Below, piece by piece: positions 52,522-63,605 of a stretch of 64,000 bases of DNA (its first letter is position 1; each line of letters opens with the position of its first letter). The stretch is from Arcobacter roscoffensis. GTDB lineage: Bacteria; Campylobacterota; Campylobacteria; Campylobacterales; Arcobacteraceae. The notes beneath the pieces are model-generated. The model saw nothing but the letters and a program-made list of their open reading frames with translations. It searched no databases and was not told the origin of the DNA. The translations under genes were made by a program, and so were the position numbers. The stretch lies in the NCBI RefSeq assembly GCF_024267655.1, contig NZ_CP100595.1, positions 2,604,001 to 2,668,000 of the forward strand, read 5' to 3'.

Positions 52522-54404
52522 GTACATCACTTTTAGTATGGATTATATTATCTCCTTTATTAGGTTCAATATTACTTGGTGCTTTATATTTTTATCATAT
52601 AAAAAGAAAGCCTATTTCAGAACTAACTTTTAGTTTAATTGGATGTATAACGCCTTTTATCTCATTTTTAATCACATTAACACTGTTCTTACAAATGAAA
52701 GAAGAAGGTATCACTTTTTCACAGCATTTATTTACTTGGTTAAATATTGATAAACTGAACATCGATATGGCTCTATTAGGTGATAACTTATCTATTTTCA
52801 TGTCAATGTTTGTAACTTTTGTAGGATGGTTAATTCATATTTATGCAATAGGATATATGAGAGGTGACAATGGCTTTGGTAAATTCTTCGCATATTTCAA
52901 TCTTTTCTTAGCATCAATGCTTATTTTAGTTTTAGCAGATAATCCAATTATTCTATTTATTGGATGGGAAGGTGTTGGAGTTTGTTCATACCTTTTAATC
53001 AAATTCTACTATGGTAAAAAAGAAAATGTTATTGCAGCAAATAAAGCTTTTATAGTAAATAGAGTTGGAGATTTTGGTTTCTTACTTGGTGTTGTAACAC
53101 TATTTTTTGCTTTAGGTGGAGTTGATTTATCTTTTGCTTCTTTAGAAAGTAATATTTCAAATGCTTCAAGTGAAATGTTAGTGTTATCAGGCTTTTTATT
53201 ATTTGTAGGAGCTATGGGTAAATCAGCACAAATCCCTTTATATGTTTGGCTTCCAGATGCTATGGCAGGACCTACACCAATTTCTGCATTAATTCACGCA
53301 GCAACTATGGTAACAGCTGGTGTATATATGGTTGCAAGATTCCACTTTATATATGTGGGAACTGAAGAAATAGGTTTATTTATAGCTTATATTGGTGCAT
53401 TTTCAGCCCTACTTGCTGCAATAATTGCTACAAGACAAACAGATATTAAGAAAATTCTTGCTTATTCAACTATGAGTCAATTAGGATATATGTTTATAGC
53501 TGTTGGTCTTGGTTTTTATTCAGCTGGTTTATTTCATGTATTTACACATGCTTTCTTTAAAGCAATGCTATTTATGGGTGCAGGTGGTATTATAATAGCC
53601 CTTCATCATAAACAAAATATTTTTGAAATAGCACAACATAGAGCCCAACTTCCGATTATCAAATTTACTTTTCTAATTGGGGTTATTGCAATTTCAGGTA
53701 TACCTTTCTTCTCAGGATTCTTCTCAAAAGATGCAATTTTAGCAGCTGCATTCCAAGAAGGTCAATATCTAATTTGGCTTATTGCTTTAGGAACAGCTTT
53801 CTTAACAGCATTTTATATGTTTAGAATGTACTTCATAGTTTTTGTAGCCCCTACTAAACATAAAGTTGAATACGTTTATACATCTAAAACTATAACTATA
53901 CCACTTCTTCTACTTGCAGTTGGAGCCGTTTTTGCAGGATACTTAAACTTAGCTCCTATTTTTGGAGGAGAAGCACAAGTTGACTCTTGGCTTAGTCAAT
54001 TAAATTCTAAAACAATTCATATGAGTCATGCAGTTGAATGGATACTGATTGTCTTATCTGTTGCAGTTGCTGTTGGTGGAATTTTTGTTGCATACAAAAA
54101 ATATGCAAACTTTGATGTGGAAAAACCAGAAGAAGAAATTGGTCTTATTGGTAATAAATTCTATGTTGATGAAATATACGATACTGTTTTTGTAAAAACA
54201 TCAAAAAAGCTATCTGTATTTATTGATAAAGTTTTAGATGATAAAATCATTGATGGCTTTATCATGAATTCATCTAAAACATTTATAAATATAGGTAAAA
54301 AAGTTGCAATGATACAAAATGCAAACGTAAGATTTTATGCAGTGTTTATGCTAGTTGGTATGACATGCGTATTTATCTATTTAATTAATACACTAGGATT
54401 ATAG
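52518..54404 (+). CDS. nuoL: NADH-quinone oxidoreductase subunit L
   Basis: The distal antiporter-like proton pump with the long lateral helix. It has 628 residues and about sixteen helices, with FIGWEGVGVCSYLLI, the conserved lysine region KSAQIPLYVWLPDAMAGPTP and the long amphipathic C-terminal part. nuoM follows after 1 nt. Confidence 0.97.
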   Translation: MSTSLLVWIILSPLLGSILLGALYFYHIKRKPISELTFSLIGCITPFISFLITLTLFLQMKEEGITFSQHLFTWLNIDKLNIDMALLGDNLSIFMSMFVTFVGWLIHIYAIGYMRGDNGFGKFFAYFNLFLASMLILVLADNPIILFIGWEGVGVCSYLLIKFYYGKKENVIAANKAFIVNRVGDFGFLLGVVTLFFALGGVDLSFASLESNISNASSEMLVLSGFLLFVGAMGKSAQIPLYVWLPDAMAGPTPISALIHAATMVTAGVYMVARFHFIYVGTEEIGLFIAYIGAFSALLAAIIATRQTDIKKILAYSTMSQLGYMFIAVGLGFYSAGLFHVFTHAFFKAMLFMGAGGIIIALHHKQNIFEIAQHRAQLPIIKFTFLIGVIAISGIPFFSGFFSKDAILAAAFQEGQYLIWLIALGTAFLTAFYMFRMYFIVFVAPTKHKVEYVYTSKTITIPLLLLAVGAVFAGYLNLAPIFGGEAQVDSWLSQLNSKTIHMSHAVEWILIVLSVAVAVGGIFVAYKKYANFDVEKPEEEIGLIGNKFYVDEIYDTVFVKTSKKLSVFIDKVLDDKIIDGFIMNSSKTFINIGKKVAMIQNANVRFYAVFMLVGMTCVFIYLINTLGL

Positions 54405-54405
54405 T

Positions 54406-55893
54406 ATGAGTTCAGATATTCTTTCATTTATTATATTTTTACCTGCTGTTGTTGCATTTGGATTAATGCTTACAACAAGAGATGTTAATACAATTAGAAA
54501 TATCGCATTTTTAACTACTACTGTTATTCTAGCTTTAGTTTTAAAAATCTATATTGAGTTTGAACCAAGTGCTGGTATGCAATTTGTTACAAATGTTCCT
54601 TGGATTTCTACATATGGTATAAACTATTATATTGGTTTAGATGGTTTCTCACTTACTATTTTGATGATGATTGCTATCTTAGTTCCTACTTCTTATCTTC
54701 TTTTATGGGAAGGTAAAACAAAAGGTTACTGGATTAATATGCTATTAGTTCAAACAGGTGTAACAGGAACTCTACTTTCACTTGATGTTGTACTTTTCTA
54801 TTTCTTTTGGGAAATCATGTTATTACCTGTATTTTTACTTATAGGTCAATATGGATTTGGAAATAAAGTATTTACAACTATAAAAGTGACTGTTTATACT
54901 ATGGTTGGTTCACTTTTAATGTTTATTGCCATTTTATATCTAGGTGTTGCATACTATAATGAGTTTGGATTTTGGTCTTTTGCATATGATGAACTAACAA
55001 AAATTACAACTCTAGGATATAGCGAAAAGGTTTGGTTATTTTTAGGTTTCCTTGCTGCATTTGCTATTAAAATTCCTATTTTTCCTCTTCATACTTGGAT
55101 TATGGAAACATACAAAAATGCTCCAACTGGTGCAGTATTTTTATTATCTTCGATTATGGCAAAACTTGGTGTTTATGCAATTGTAAGATTTATGATTCCA
55201 ATTTTCCCAGATATTTATGTTGAATTTTCAGCTTGGTTTGTAGCTATTGGTCTATTTGGTTTAATCTATTTTGGTATAGCTGCACTTATGCAAGATGATA
55301 TAAAAAGAATGTTTGCATATTCATCAGCATCACACTTAAGCTTTATAGCTGCTGGTATTTTTTCACTTAATGAATATGGAATTAATGGAGCACTTTATTT
55401 AATAATTGCTCATGCAATTGCAACAGGTGCCTTATTTTTACTTATTGGATTACTCCAAGAAGAAACAGGCTTTAAAACTATTAAAGATTTAGGTGGTATT
55501 GCTAAACAAGCACCGATTTTTACATTTATTTTTGCCATTATGCTTTTTGCAAATGTAGGACTTCCAGGAACAAATGGTTTTGTATCAGAACTTTTAATTA
55601 TATTTGGTATTTATGAGTTTAATCATACATTAGGATATATCTCAGCACTAACAGTAATAATTGGGGCTTCATATATGTTATGGATGTTTCAAAGAGCAAT
55701 TTTGCAAGATAGACCTGAGGGTTCAGCTACTGTAAAAATGAGAGATTTAAAAATCAAAGAGATTGTTGGACTTGCACCTTGGGTATTTTTAGTATTTCTA
55801 ATGGGGTTTTATCCTGAAATATTCATGGATAAGTTTGAGCCAACAGTTACTCACTACTTAAATGACATATTACAAATTGGAGCAACAAAATGA
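54406..55893 (+). CDS. nuoM: NADH-quinone oxidoreductase subunit M
   Basis: An antiporter-like proton pump. It has 495 residues and about fourteen helices, with [40 protein letters not shown] and [12 protein letters not shown]. The end overlaps nuoN by 4 nt. Confidence 0.97.
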   Translation: MSSDILSFIIFLPAVVAFGLMLTTRDVNTIRNIAFLTTTVILALVLKIYIEFEPSAGMQFVTNVPWISTYGINYYIGLDGFSLTILMMIAILVPTSYLLLWEGKTKGYWINMLLVQTGVTGTLLSLDVVLFYFFWEIMLLPVFLLIGQYGFGNKVFTTIKVTVYTMVGSLLMFIAILYLGVAYYNEFGFWSFAYDELTKITTLGYSEKVWLFLGFLAAFAIKIPIFPLHTWIMETYKNAPTGAVFLLSSIMAKLGVYAIVRFMIPIFPDIYVEFSAWFVAIGLFGLIYFGIAALMQDDIKRMFAYSSASHLSFIAAGIFSLNEYGINGALYLIIAHAIATGALFLLIGLLQEETGFKTIKDLGGIAKQAPIFTFIFAIMLFANVGLPGTNGFVSELLIIFGIYEFNHTLGYISALTVIIGASYMLWMFQRAILQDRPEGSATVKMRDLKIKEIVGLAPWVFLVFLMGFYPEIFMDKFEPTVTHYLNDILQIGATK

Positions 55894-57410
55894 GTCAATT
55901 TATCTATTTAATCCCAGCATTAACAGTATTACTTGGTGCATTGACACTAATGATAATGAGTATGTATGAAAAATATTCAGTTAAAAACTTTATAGTTGTT
56001 GCTTCTATATTTTTGATTGTTGCTTTAGGTTTTTCTTTAGCAGATTTAGGAACTTTATATAAAGCACAACCTTATAATGAGCTTTTTTATAATACTTTAG
56101 TTTTTGATTCATTCTCAAACTTTTTTAATATTTTGCTAATTTCAGGAACACTTTTAACACTACTTATTGGTGAGCACTACTTCCAACATAGGTCATACTT
56201 TAAAGGTGAATTTTTCTGTATTTTACTTTTTGCATTATTTGGAATGATGTTATTAGGACACTCAAATGAGCTTATTACTGCTTATGTAGCTTTAGAAGTA
56301 GCATCATTTTCTGTATACATTATGGTTGGATACAACAGCGATGATTCAAAAAGAGTTGAAGCGATTTTCAAGTATTTAGTTTTAGGCTCATTTATTGGAG
56401 CATTTTACTTATTAGGTTTAGTTTTAGTATATGGAGCAACTGCAAGTACAAACTTAAATGAAATAGCAACATTTATTGCAAGTGCAAGTGATGAGAATAT
56501 GGTTTTAGTATATATTGGACTTACTCTTATTTTATTTACATTTTTATTTAAAATTGCAGCATTTCCTTTTCAATCATGGGTTCTTGATGTTTATAGAGGT
56601 GCACCAATGGTTATTACTGCGTATATGGCATCTACGTTTAAAATTGCCATATTCTCATTTTTTCTAAGAGCATTTTTACAACATCTTGGATTTACTATTG
56701 ATTTTTGGGATACTATATTATCTGTGATTATTGTATTTACATTAGTTTTTGGTACATGGTTGGCAGTTACTCAACAAATAATAAAAAAAATGTTAGCAGC
56801 ATCTTCTATAGTGCACACAGGTTACTTACTTTTAGCATTTATTGCATTAAGCTATAAAGATGGTGAAATCATCAACATTGATTCAGCATATGCAACAATG
56901 TTTTATTTAATTGCTTATTTATTATCTGCACTTGGTGCATTTGGTTTAGCATCTCATATTATTTCAGAAACAAATGTAAGAGTAACATATGATGATTTCA
57001 AAGGTTTAGCAAAAGAGAGACCTTTCTTAGCTGCAATGATGACTATCTTCTTATTTTCACTTGCTGGAATACCATCAACAATAGGATTTATTGGTAAATT
57101 TTACGTATTCACAGAAGCGATTCATGCAGGATATGTAGGTCTCACTATCTTAGCAGTTATTGCAACAATAGTTTCAGTTTACTACTATTTCAAACTAATT
57201 GCAATGATGTATTTTTACCCAACAAAGCAAGAATGTGTTTCAAAAGAGTTCAATGATAAAAGGGTTTCAACATATGCAATTGCATTTGTTGCAATCTTGA
57301 CTGTTTTAGGTGGAATTGGTTCTGCTATTGTATTCTTTATACCTGCAATGAACATTGATCAAATTATTACATTAGCACAAACAGCAGTACAGTCATTGTT
57401 TATAAAATAG
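55890..57410 (+). CDS. nuoN: NADH-quinone oxidoreductase subunit N
   Basis: The third antiporter-like pump, next to NuoK. It has 506 residues and about fourteen helices, with [35 protein letters not shown] and [18 protein letters not shown]. Last gene of the nuo operon; a GC hairpin follows 68 nt after the stop. Confidence 0.96.
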   Translation: MSQFIYLIPALTVLLGALTLMIMSMYEKYSVKNFIVVASIFLIVALGFSLADLGTLYKAQPYNELFYNTLVFDSFSNFFNILLISGTLLTLLIGEHYFQHRSYFKGEFFCILLFALFGMMLLGHSNELITAYVALEVASFSVYIMVGYNSDDSKRVEAIFKYLVLGSFIGAFYLLGLVLVYGATASTNLNEIATFIASASDENMVLVYIGLTLILFTFLFKIAAFPFQSWVLDVYRGAPMVITAYMASTFKIAIFSFFLRAFLQHLGFTIDFWDTILSVIIVFTLVFGTWLAVTQQIIKKMLAASSIVHTGYLLLAFIALSYKDGEIINIDSAYATMFYLIAYLLSALGAFGLASHIISETNVRVTYDDFKGLAKERPFLAAMMTIFLFSLAGIPSTIGFIGKFYVFTEAIHAGYVGLTILAVIATIVSVYYYFKLIAMMYFYPTKQECVSKEFNDKRVSTYAIAFVAILTVLGGIGSAIVFFIPAMNIDQIITLAQTAVQSLFIK

Positions 57411-57474
57411 TTGTATCATATAGTAACAAGACAAATTAAATTGATTTTCTAAGTAAAAATTAATTTACACCTCT

Positions 57475-57577
57475 CAAGAGCCCTTTTATTGGGCTCGGTA
57501 TACACCTCAAAACTTTTATCATAAAAATATCATTCAAATATGCTGTATCGTATCTAATCAAAAAACAAGAGCCCTTT
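57475..57577 (+). promoter_or_regulatory. nuoN-frdC spacer: hairpin and repeated GAGCCC element
   Basis: In the 220-bp spacer, GAGCCC (57478-57483) pairs with GGGCTC (57491-57496) around a T-rich 7-nt loop. The 12-nt string CAAGAGCCCTTT occurs twice, at 57475-57486 and 57566-57577. The second copy lies 23 nt before the frdC -10 box and could also pair with GGGCTC. No T-run follows the first hairpin. Role unproven: weak terminator, alternate pairing or protein site. Confidence 0.4.
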
Positions 57578-57600
57578 AGCTATTATATTGCTATTATTCA

Positions 57601-57606
57601 TATAAT
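57601..57606 (+). promoter_or_regulatory. frdCAB promoter -10 box
   Basis: A perfect TATAAT 24 nt before the frdC ATG, with AAAGGATAGG as ribosome site. An AT-rich tract with periodic T-runs lies upstream. Confidence 0.55.
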
Positions 57607-57630
57607 CTAAATCACAAGAAAGGATAGGAA

Positions 57631-58431
57631 ATGAGTGACCTAATAGAAGGTTATTTAGGTAAAACGGTTGAGGGAAGAAAGAGTAGATTACCTGCGAAGC
57701 TTGATTATCTTCAAAGTGCGACAGGATTATTCTTAGCATTATTCATGTGGGCTCACATGTTATTAGTATCTTCGATATTAATTTCAGAAGACTTCATGTA
57801 CACAGTAACAAAGCTTTTAGAGGCTAGTTTCATTTTTGAGGGTGGAAACCCATTATTAGTAACAATTGCAGCTGCTGTAATTTTTGTTGTATTTATTGCA
57901 CACGCAGGTTTAGGTATGAGAAAGTTACCTGGTAACTTTAAACAGTACCAAGTTATGAAAGCTCACGCTAAACATATGAATCACGATGATACAAAATTAT
58001 GGTTTACACAAGCAGGAACAGGTTTTGCTATGTTCTTCTTAGGTTCTGTACACTTATATATCATCATGACTAACTCTGCTGATATTGGACCTTACGCTTC
58101 TGCTGATAGAATCTGGTCTGAGTGGATGTGGCCATTATATATTTTACTTTTATTAGCTGTTGAATTACACGGAACAATTGGTCTTTACAGACTATGTGTA
58201 AAATGGGGATGGTTTGACGGAGACAACCCAAGAGAAAACAGAGTAAAACTTAAAAAAGTTAAATGGGGATTAACTGTATTCTTCTTAGTGTTAGGATTTG
58301 CTTCACTTGCAGCTTACATGAAAATTGGTATTGATCAAGTTAACAACAATAATGTTGGTAACAAATATCAACCAACTGCAAAAGTAATGGAATACAAAAT
58401 GCCAAATAAAACTATTGGAGGAATTGCGTAA
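57631..58431 (+). CDS. frdC: fumarate reductase cytochrome b subunit
   Basis: The diheme membrane anchor that oxidises menaquinol. It has 266 residues with five helices and axial-type histidines in [35 protein letters not shown] and [13 protein letters not shown]. Size and gene order C-A-B match the Campylobacter/Wolinella enzyme. The stop and the frdA ATG overlap by one base. Confidence 0.95.
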   Translation: MSDLIEGYLGKTVEGRKSRLPAKLDYLQSATGLFLALFMWAHMLLVSSILISEDFMYTVTKLLEASFIFEGGNPLLVTIAAAVIFVVFIAHAGLGMRKLPGNFKQYQVMKAHAKHMNHDDTKLWFTQAGTGFAMFFLGSVHLYIIMTNSADIGPYASADRIWSEWMWPLYILLLLAVELHGTIGLYRLCVKWGWFDGDNPRENRVKLKKVKWGLTVFFLVLGFASLAAYMKIGIDQVNNNNVGNKYQPTAKVMEYKMPNKTIGGIA

Positions 58432-60416
58432 TGAAAATTAATTACTGTGATGCGTTAGTAATTGGTGGTGGTCTAGCTGGTCTTAGAGCTGCTGTTGCTG
58501 CACAAAAGAAAGGATTAAACGCTATTGTTTTATCTTTAGTTCCAGTTAAAAGATCACACTCAGCTGCTGCTCAAGGTGGTATGCAAGCTTCATTAGGTAA
58601 CTCGAAAATGTCTGACGGAGACAATGAAGATTTACACTTTGCTGATACTGTAAAAGGTTCTGACTGGGGATGTGACCAAGAAGTTGCAAGAATGTTCGTA
58701 CATACTGCACCAAAAGCTATTAGAGAATTAGCTTCATGGGGTGTGCCTTGGTCTAGGGTTGAATCTGGAACAAGAGAAGCAGTTATCAATGCAAAGAAAA
58801 CTACTATTACTGAAGAAGAAGATAGACATGGTCTAATTACTTCAAGAGATTTTGGTGGTACTAAAAAATGGAGAACATGTTATACAGCTGATGCAACTGG
58901 ACATACAATGTTATTTGGTGTTGCAAATGAAGCTTTAAAGCATGACGTTGATATTAGAGATAGAAAAGAAGCATTATCATTAATCCATGAAGATGGAAGA
59001 TGTTATGGTGCTGTAGTTAGAGATTTAATTACTGGTGAATTAGAAGCTTACGTTTCAAAAGGAACTTGTATTGCAACTGGTGGATACGGAAGAGTATTTA
59101 GACAAACAACAAATGCAGTTATCTGTGAAGGTACTGGTGCAGCTATTGCTTTAGAAACTGGTATTGCAACATTATCAAATATGGAAGCTGTACAGTTCCA
59201 CCCAACTCCAATTGTTCCATCTGGTATTTTATTAACAGAAGGATGTAGAGGTGATGGTGGTATATTAAGAGATGTTGATGGTCATAGATTTATGCCAGAT
59301 TACGAGCCAGAGAAAAAAGAACTTGCTTCAAGAGACGTTGTTTCTAGAAGAATGATTGAGCACATCAGAAATGGTAAAGGTGTTCCTTCTCCATATGGTG
59401 AGCATGTATGGTTAGATATTTCTATTCTTGGTAGAGAGCATATTGAAAAGAACTTAAGAGATGTACAAGAAATTTGTCAAATCTTTAATGGTATTGATCC
59501 TGCTGATGAGGGTAAAAAAGGTTGGGCTCCAGTTAGACCAATGCAACATTACTCTATGGGTGGAATTAGAACTAAACCAACTGGTGAAGCAACAAGATTA
59601 AATGGTTTATTTGCTTGTGGTGAAGCTTCATGTTGGGATATGCATGGATTTAACAGACTTGGTGGAAACTCAGTATCTGAAACAGTTGTTGCTGGTATGA
59701 TTATTGGTAATTACTTTGCTGATTATTGTTTAGAAAACGATGTTACTATTCCTACTTCTACTGTTCAAAAGTTCATTGATGAGCAAGATGCTTACTTAGA
59801 AGAAATCCTTTCTTACACTGGAAATGAAGACATCTTTAGAATTAAAAGAAGAATGCAAGATATTATGGATGACCAAGTTGGTATCTTTAGATCTGGTGAG
59901 CCATTAAAAGCAGCAGTTGAAGAATTAAAAGAGCTATTAGCAAAAACTAAACAAATTACTGTTAAATCTAAAGAAAGAGCTGGTAACCCAGAATTAGAAG
60001 AAGCTTATAGAGTTCCTAAAATGCTTAAGGTAGCACTTTGTGTTGCTAAGGGTGCTAGAGATAGAACTGAATCTAGAGGGGCACACTATAGAGAAGATTA
60101 TCTAAAAAGAGATGATGCTAACTGGATGAATAGAACATTATGTTCATGGCCAAATCCTGATGAATTAGAACCAACTATTGAATATGCTGATTTAGATATT
60201 ATGAAAATGGAAATGCCTCCAGCATTTAGAGGTTATGGTGCTAAGGGTATGATTATTGAAAATGAGCTTTCTATTAAGAGACAAGAAGAAGTTGACTCTA
60301 TTACTGAAAAACTAGAAGCTGAAGGTAAAGATAGACATGAGATTCAAGATGCCTTAATGCCTTTTGATTTACCAATGAACTATAAAGAGAAAAATGAAAG
60401 AGCAGGAGACAAATAA
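58431..60416 (+). CDS. frdA: fumarate reductase flavoprotein subunit
   Basis: The catalytic subunit that reduces fumarate to succinate. It has 661 residues: dinucleotide fold [12 protein letters not shown] (10-21), the flavin-linking His43 in [34 protein letters not shown], and the active-site Arg region [11 protein letters not shown] and [20 protein letters not shown]. Its length matches the C. jejuni and Wolinella FrdA more than SdhA of proteobacteria. The complex may work in either direction. Confidence 0.97.
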   Translation: MKINYCDALVIGGGLAGLRAAVAAQKKGLNAIVLSLVPVKRSHSAAAQGGMQASLGNSKMSDGDNEDLHFADTVKGSDWGCDQEVARMFVHTAPKAIRELASWGVPWSRVESGTREAVINAKKTTITEEEDRHGLITSRDFGGTKKWRTCYTADATGHTMLFGVANEALKHDVDIRDRKEALSLIHEDGRCYGAVVRDLITGELEAYVSKGTCIATGGYGRVFRQTTNAVICEGTGAAIALETGIATLSNMEAVQFHPTPIVPSGILLTEGCRGDGGILRDVDGHRFMPDYEPEKKELASRDVVSRRMIEHIRNGKGVPSPYGEHVWLDISILGREHIEKNLRDVQEICQIFNGIDPADEGKKGWAPVRPMQHYSMGGIRTKPTGEATRLNGLFACGEASCWDMHGFNRLGGNSVSETVVAGMIIGNYFADYCLENDVTIPTSTVQKFIDEQDAYLEEILSYTGNEDIFRIKRRMQDIMDDQVGIFRSGEPLKAAVEELKELLAKTKQITVKSKERAGNPELEEAYRVPKMLKVALCVAKGARDRTESRGAHYREDYLKRDDANWMNRTLCSWPNPDELEPTIEYADLDIMKMEMPPAFRGYGAKGMIIENELSIKRQEEVDSITEKLEAEGKDRHEIQDALMPFDLPMNYKEKNERAGDK

Positions 60417-61150
60417 TGAGCGTTGAAAAAGGTAGAGAAATAACTATATCAGTTCTTAAATTTAATCCAAGAAGTAAGGTTTCAAAACCTCACTTCGTAG
60501 ACTATAAATTAGAAGAGACTCCAGGTATGACTCTTTTCATTGCATTAACAAAAATTAGAGAAGAGCATGACCCAGATTTATCATTTGACTTCGTATGTAG
60601 AGCTGGTATTTGTGGTTCTTGTGGTATGGTAGTAAATGGTAAACCTGCACTTGCTTGTAGAACACTAATTGCTAACTATCCAACTGGAAAAATCCAATTA
60701 ATGCCAATGCCTGCATTTGAACTTATCAAAGATTTATCTGTAAACACTGGTAAATGGATGGATGCAATGTCTAAGAGAGTTCAATCTTGGATTGTTGATA
60801 ATGGTGAAGAAGTTGATATTGCAAAAATGGAAGAAAGAATTGAGCCAGAAGTAGCAAATGAAACTTTCGAACTTGATAGATGTATCGAATGTGGTATTTG
60901 TGTTGCTTCTTGTGGTACAAAACTTATGAGACCAGACTTCGTAGGACCTGTTGGATTAAACAGAGTTGCTAGATTTGAAGTTGACCCTCATGATAAGAGA
61001 ACTGCTGAAGATTTCTATGAGTTAATCGGTGATGATGATGGTATCTTTGGTTGTATGTCTTTAATGGCGTGTGAAGACCATTGTCCAAAACACTTACCAT
61101 TACAAAATAAAATTGCTTACTTAAGAAGAAAACTAGTAGCATTAAGATAA
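60416..61150 (+). CDS. frdB: fumarate reductase iron-sulfur subunit
   Basis: It relays electrons between the cytochrome b and flavoprotein subunits. It has 244 residues, with [2Fe-2S] ligands C61, C66, C69, C81 ([10 protein letters not shown]), and the [4Fe-4S]/[3Fe-4S] set [11 protein letters not shown] and [16 protein letters not shown]. Last gene of frdCAB; a clear terminator follows. Confidence 0.97.
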   Translation: MSVEKGREITISVLKFNPRSKVSKPHFVDYKLEETPGMTLFIALTKIREEHDPDLSFDFVCRAGICGSCGMVVNGKPALACRTLIANYPTGKIQLMPMPAFELIKDLSVNTGKWMDAMSKRVQSWIVDNGEEVDIAKMEERIEPEVANETFELDRCIECGICVASCGTKLMRPDFVGPVGLNRVARFEVDPHDKRTAEDFYELIGDDDGIFGCMSLMACEDHCPKHLPLQNKIAYLRRKLVALR

Positions 61151-61152
61151 TA

Positions 61153-61180
61153 ACAAAAGAGGATTACCTCTTTTGTTTTA
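61153..61180 (+). terminator. terminator of frdCAB
   Basis: ACAAAAGAGG (61153-61162) and CCTCTTTTGT (61167-61176) form a perfect 10-bp stem with loop ATTA, followed by TTTATT. It lies 2 nt after the frdB stop. Confidence 0.85.
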
Positions 61181-61256
61181 TTCATTATATAAGTAGAAAA
61201 AGTTAAGTATCAATTTCATTTGATATTTAACTTTTTGTATTTTAGGGAGATATATA

Positions 61257-63605
61257 ATGAGCTTAGCAAATGACTACTTTTTACTTTATCATGGTATTAC
61301 GTTTGAACAAAATTTAAATGTAGAACCAATTGATACTTTAATAGATGAAGAAACTTTTAGTATTTATGCCTTAATTTTAAGTGCATCAAGAAAAGAGTAT
61401 GAGAGATTTATTAAATTAAAATCTTTTGAGAAACTATGTAATAAATTAAATGTGGCAACACCACAAAATATAAGTGAATTAAACCACTTACAACACAATA
61501 TAGTTGAAAATATTCAAGAGAATAAAGAAAAATCATATATTGATGTACTTCACAACTCTTTTGAACACTTAAATAATAATGGTATTATAAATCAAGAAAA
61601 CTACACTAAACTTAGTTCATTATTTGATTATCAAGAGCTTGATATTGATGATAGTGATTCAAGCTATAGTGATGAAGATGAGCTTGAATATAAATCAACA
61701 TTTATAGAGCTTAAATCATCTCTTGAAGAGTTTATTAATGAATTAAAAAATGAAAATTCAAATGATGAGATTAATAATGAACTAGATGAATGTAAAAACT
61801 ACTTAAATAATCAGAAATTCTCTATTGGTATTACAGGTGTAATGAACGCTGGTAAATCTACTATGTTAAATGCACTTATGGGAAGAGAAATTCTAGGAAG
61901 TGCAGTAGTTCCAGAAACTGCAAACTTAACTATTGTAAAACACAATCCTACAGAAAATGCAAAAGTATTTTATTGGAATAAAAATGAATGGTCTAGAATA
62001 GAAAGTTCTGCTGCTGAGTTAGACTCTATGAAAGATTATGTAAATGAAACAAATAGAATCTTTGGTGATTCTTTAAAAGACTATATAAAAGAAGAGTCAA
62101 GATATGATGAAGTTGATATAAATGATTTATCAAGTTATACATCAGCAGAAGCTAGTGGAAAGAAATGTAATCTTGTAAAATATGTTGAATTAGGTTCAAA
62201 TTTAGAGTTTTTATCAGATGGTATAGAAATAGTTGATACTCCAGGACTTGATGATCCAGTTATTCAAAGAGAAGAGATTACAAAAGAGTATATTTCAGCA
62301 TGTGATATGATGCTTCACCTAATGAATGTATCTCAAAGTGCAACTTTAAAAGATGTAGAATTTATTATTGATGCCCTACTTTATCAAAATATTTCAAAAC
62401 TTTTAATAGTTATTACAAGAGCTGATACAGTTTCAAAAGAACAACTTCAAGAAGTTATTGAATATACAAAATCATCTATAAAAAGACAGCTAAAAGCTCA
62501 AAACAAAGATTCACAGCTAGACTACATACTAAAAACTATCAAGTTTATACCAATTTCAGGAAAAATGGCTTTACTTCATAGAACAGGTAGAGAACAAGAA
62601 GCTTTAGATGCTGGATTTACTATTGAAGATACTGGAATTTTAGAAATTGAAGACTACTTAAAAGAGACACTTTTTGGTTCAAACTCACAAAAAAGTGAGT
62701 TAATTGTACAATCTTCTAAAACTCAATTAGCAAGAACTATAGAAAAACAAACAAATGCTTTAAATTACGAGATGAAACTTTTATCAAAATCCAAGGAAGA
62801 GCTAAATAAAGAACTTGAAGATTTCAATAAGAAAAAAGCTGTAAATGAAAGAATTTTTACTGCAATGAAAGAAGATATCAACTTTTATAAAAATGATTCA
62901 AAAAACTATATTGATTCCCTTGAAACATTTTTACAAAGTGAGCTTATAGATTTACAAACTGTAATAAAACAAAGAGTTATTTCAGATGTGAGATACTCTT
63001 TTGAAAAGTTTAGAAAAAAACCTGAAAACTCAAGAATTAAAGTAATTGTTGAAACAGCAATCAAAGATGGAATTATTGATGTAATTAGAGATTATAGATA
63101 TAAATTTATCAAAAAATCTCAAACTATTGGTGAACAATGTGAGCAGAAATATCATGATTTTGGTTTTTCAATAGGTCACAAAAATGATAACTTTGATGCA
63201 AGAGGATTTTTTCAAGATGACTTTAAAACAGGTTTCTTAACATCAAATAATGAAGTTTTAGTAAATCAAATAACTCAAGCTGTATCAAAAGCAAAAGAGA
63301 AAAAGCTAAATGAACTAGATAGACAAATAGAAGGTTTTATAAAAGGACAATTTAAAGCAATAGAAGAAGATATAAAATCTAAAGCAAAAAAAGTTTCTAC
63401 TTTATTAGTTGAATCATTTTTTGAAACACTAAATGCTCCATTAAAAGCCTTTGAGCAAAAGCTTGAAAATGATGAAAAAATTCTACAAAATCAAATTGAA
63501 TCATTTGAACAAAACAATGAAAATAGAGCTGAACAATCAATTGAAATTCATAAGAAGATAAAAAAACTAGATAATATTTTATCTAATGTAAAAGGACTAC
63601 ACTAA
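61257..63605 (+). CDS. dynamin-like GTPase, first of a pair
   Basis: A bacterial dynamin-like protein, likely acting on membranes. It has 782 residues: an N-terminal region with helical and acidic parts (about 1-185), a GTPase domain with G1 GVMNAGKST (194-202), a T in VVPETANLT as switch I, G3 DTPGL (327-331) and G4 TRAD (387-390), then a long coiled-coil stalk region (from about 480, rich in Lys/Glu). C. jejuni has a DLP1/DLP2 pair directly after frdCAB, reported to form a mixed complex that tethers membranes; the same order here supports that role. Its stop overlaps the next ATG by one base (TAATG). Confidence 0.9.
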   Translation: MSLANDYFLLYHGITFEQNLNVEPIDTLIDEETFSIYALILSASRKEYERFIKLKSFEKLCNKLNVATPQNISELNHLQHNIVENIQENKEKSYIDVLHNSFEHLNNNGIINQENYTKLSSLFDYQELDIDDSDSSYSDEDELEYKSTFIELKSSLEEFINELKNENSNDEINNELDECKNYLNNQKFSIGITGVMNAGKSTMLNALMGREILGSAVVPETANLTIVKHNPTENAKVFYWNKNEWSRIESSAAELDSMKDYVNETNRIFGDSLKDYIKEESRYDEVDINDLSSYTSAEASGKKCNLVKYVELGSNLEFLSDGIEIVDTPGLDDPVIQREEITKEYISACDMMLHLMNVSQSATLKDVEFIIDALLYQNISKLLIVITRADTVSKEQLQEVIEYTKSSIKRQLKAQNKDSQLDYILKTIKFIPISGKMALLHRTGREQEALDAGFTIEDTGILEIEDYLKETLFGSNSQKSELIVQSSKTQLARTIEKQTNALNYEMKLLSKSKEELNKELEDFNKKKAVNERIFTAMKEDINFYKNDSKNYIDSLETFLQSELIDLQTVIKQRVISDVRYSFEKFRKKPENSRIKVIVETAIKDGIIDVIRDYRYKFIKKSQTIGEQCEQKYHDFGFSIGHKNDNFDARGFFQDDFKTGFLTSNNEVLVNQITQAVSKAKEKKLNELDRQIEGFIKGQFKAIEEDIKSKAKKVSTLLVESFFETLNAPLKAFEQKLENDEKILQNQIESFEQNNENRAEQSIEIHKKIKKLDNILSNVKGLH

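Noticed and set aside
57554-57739. A 61-codon minus-strand frame over the frdC start
   Set aside because: Antisense to the frd promoter and frdC, with no support in composition or signals.
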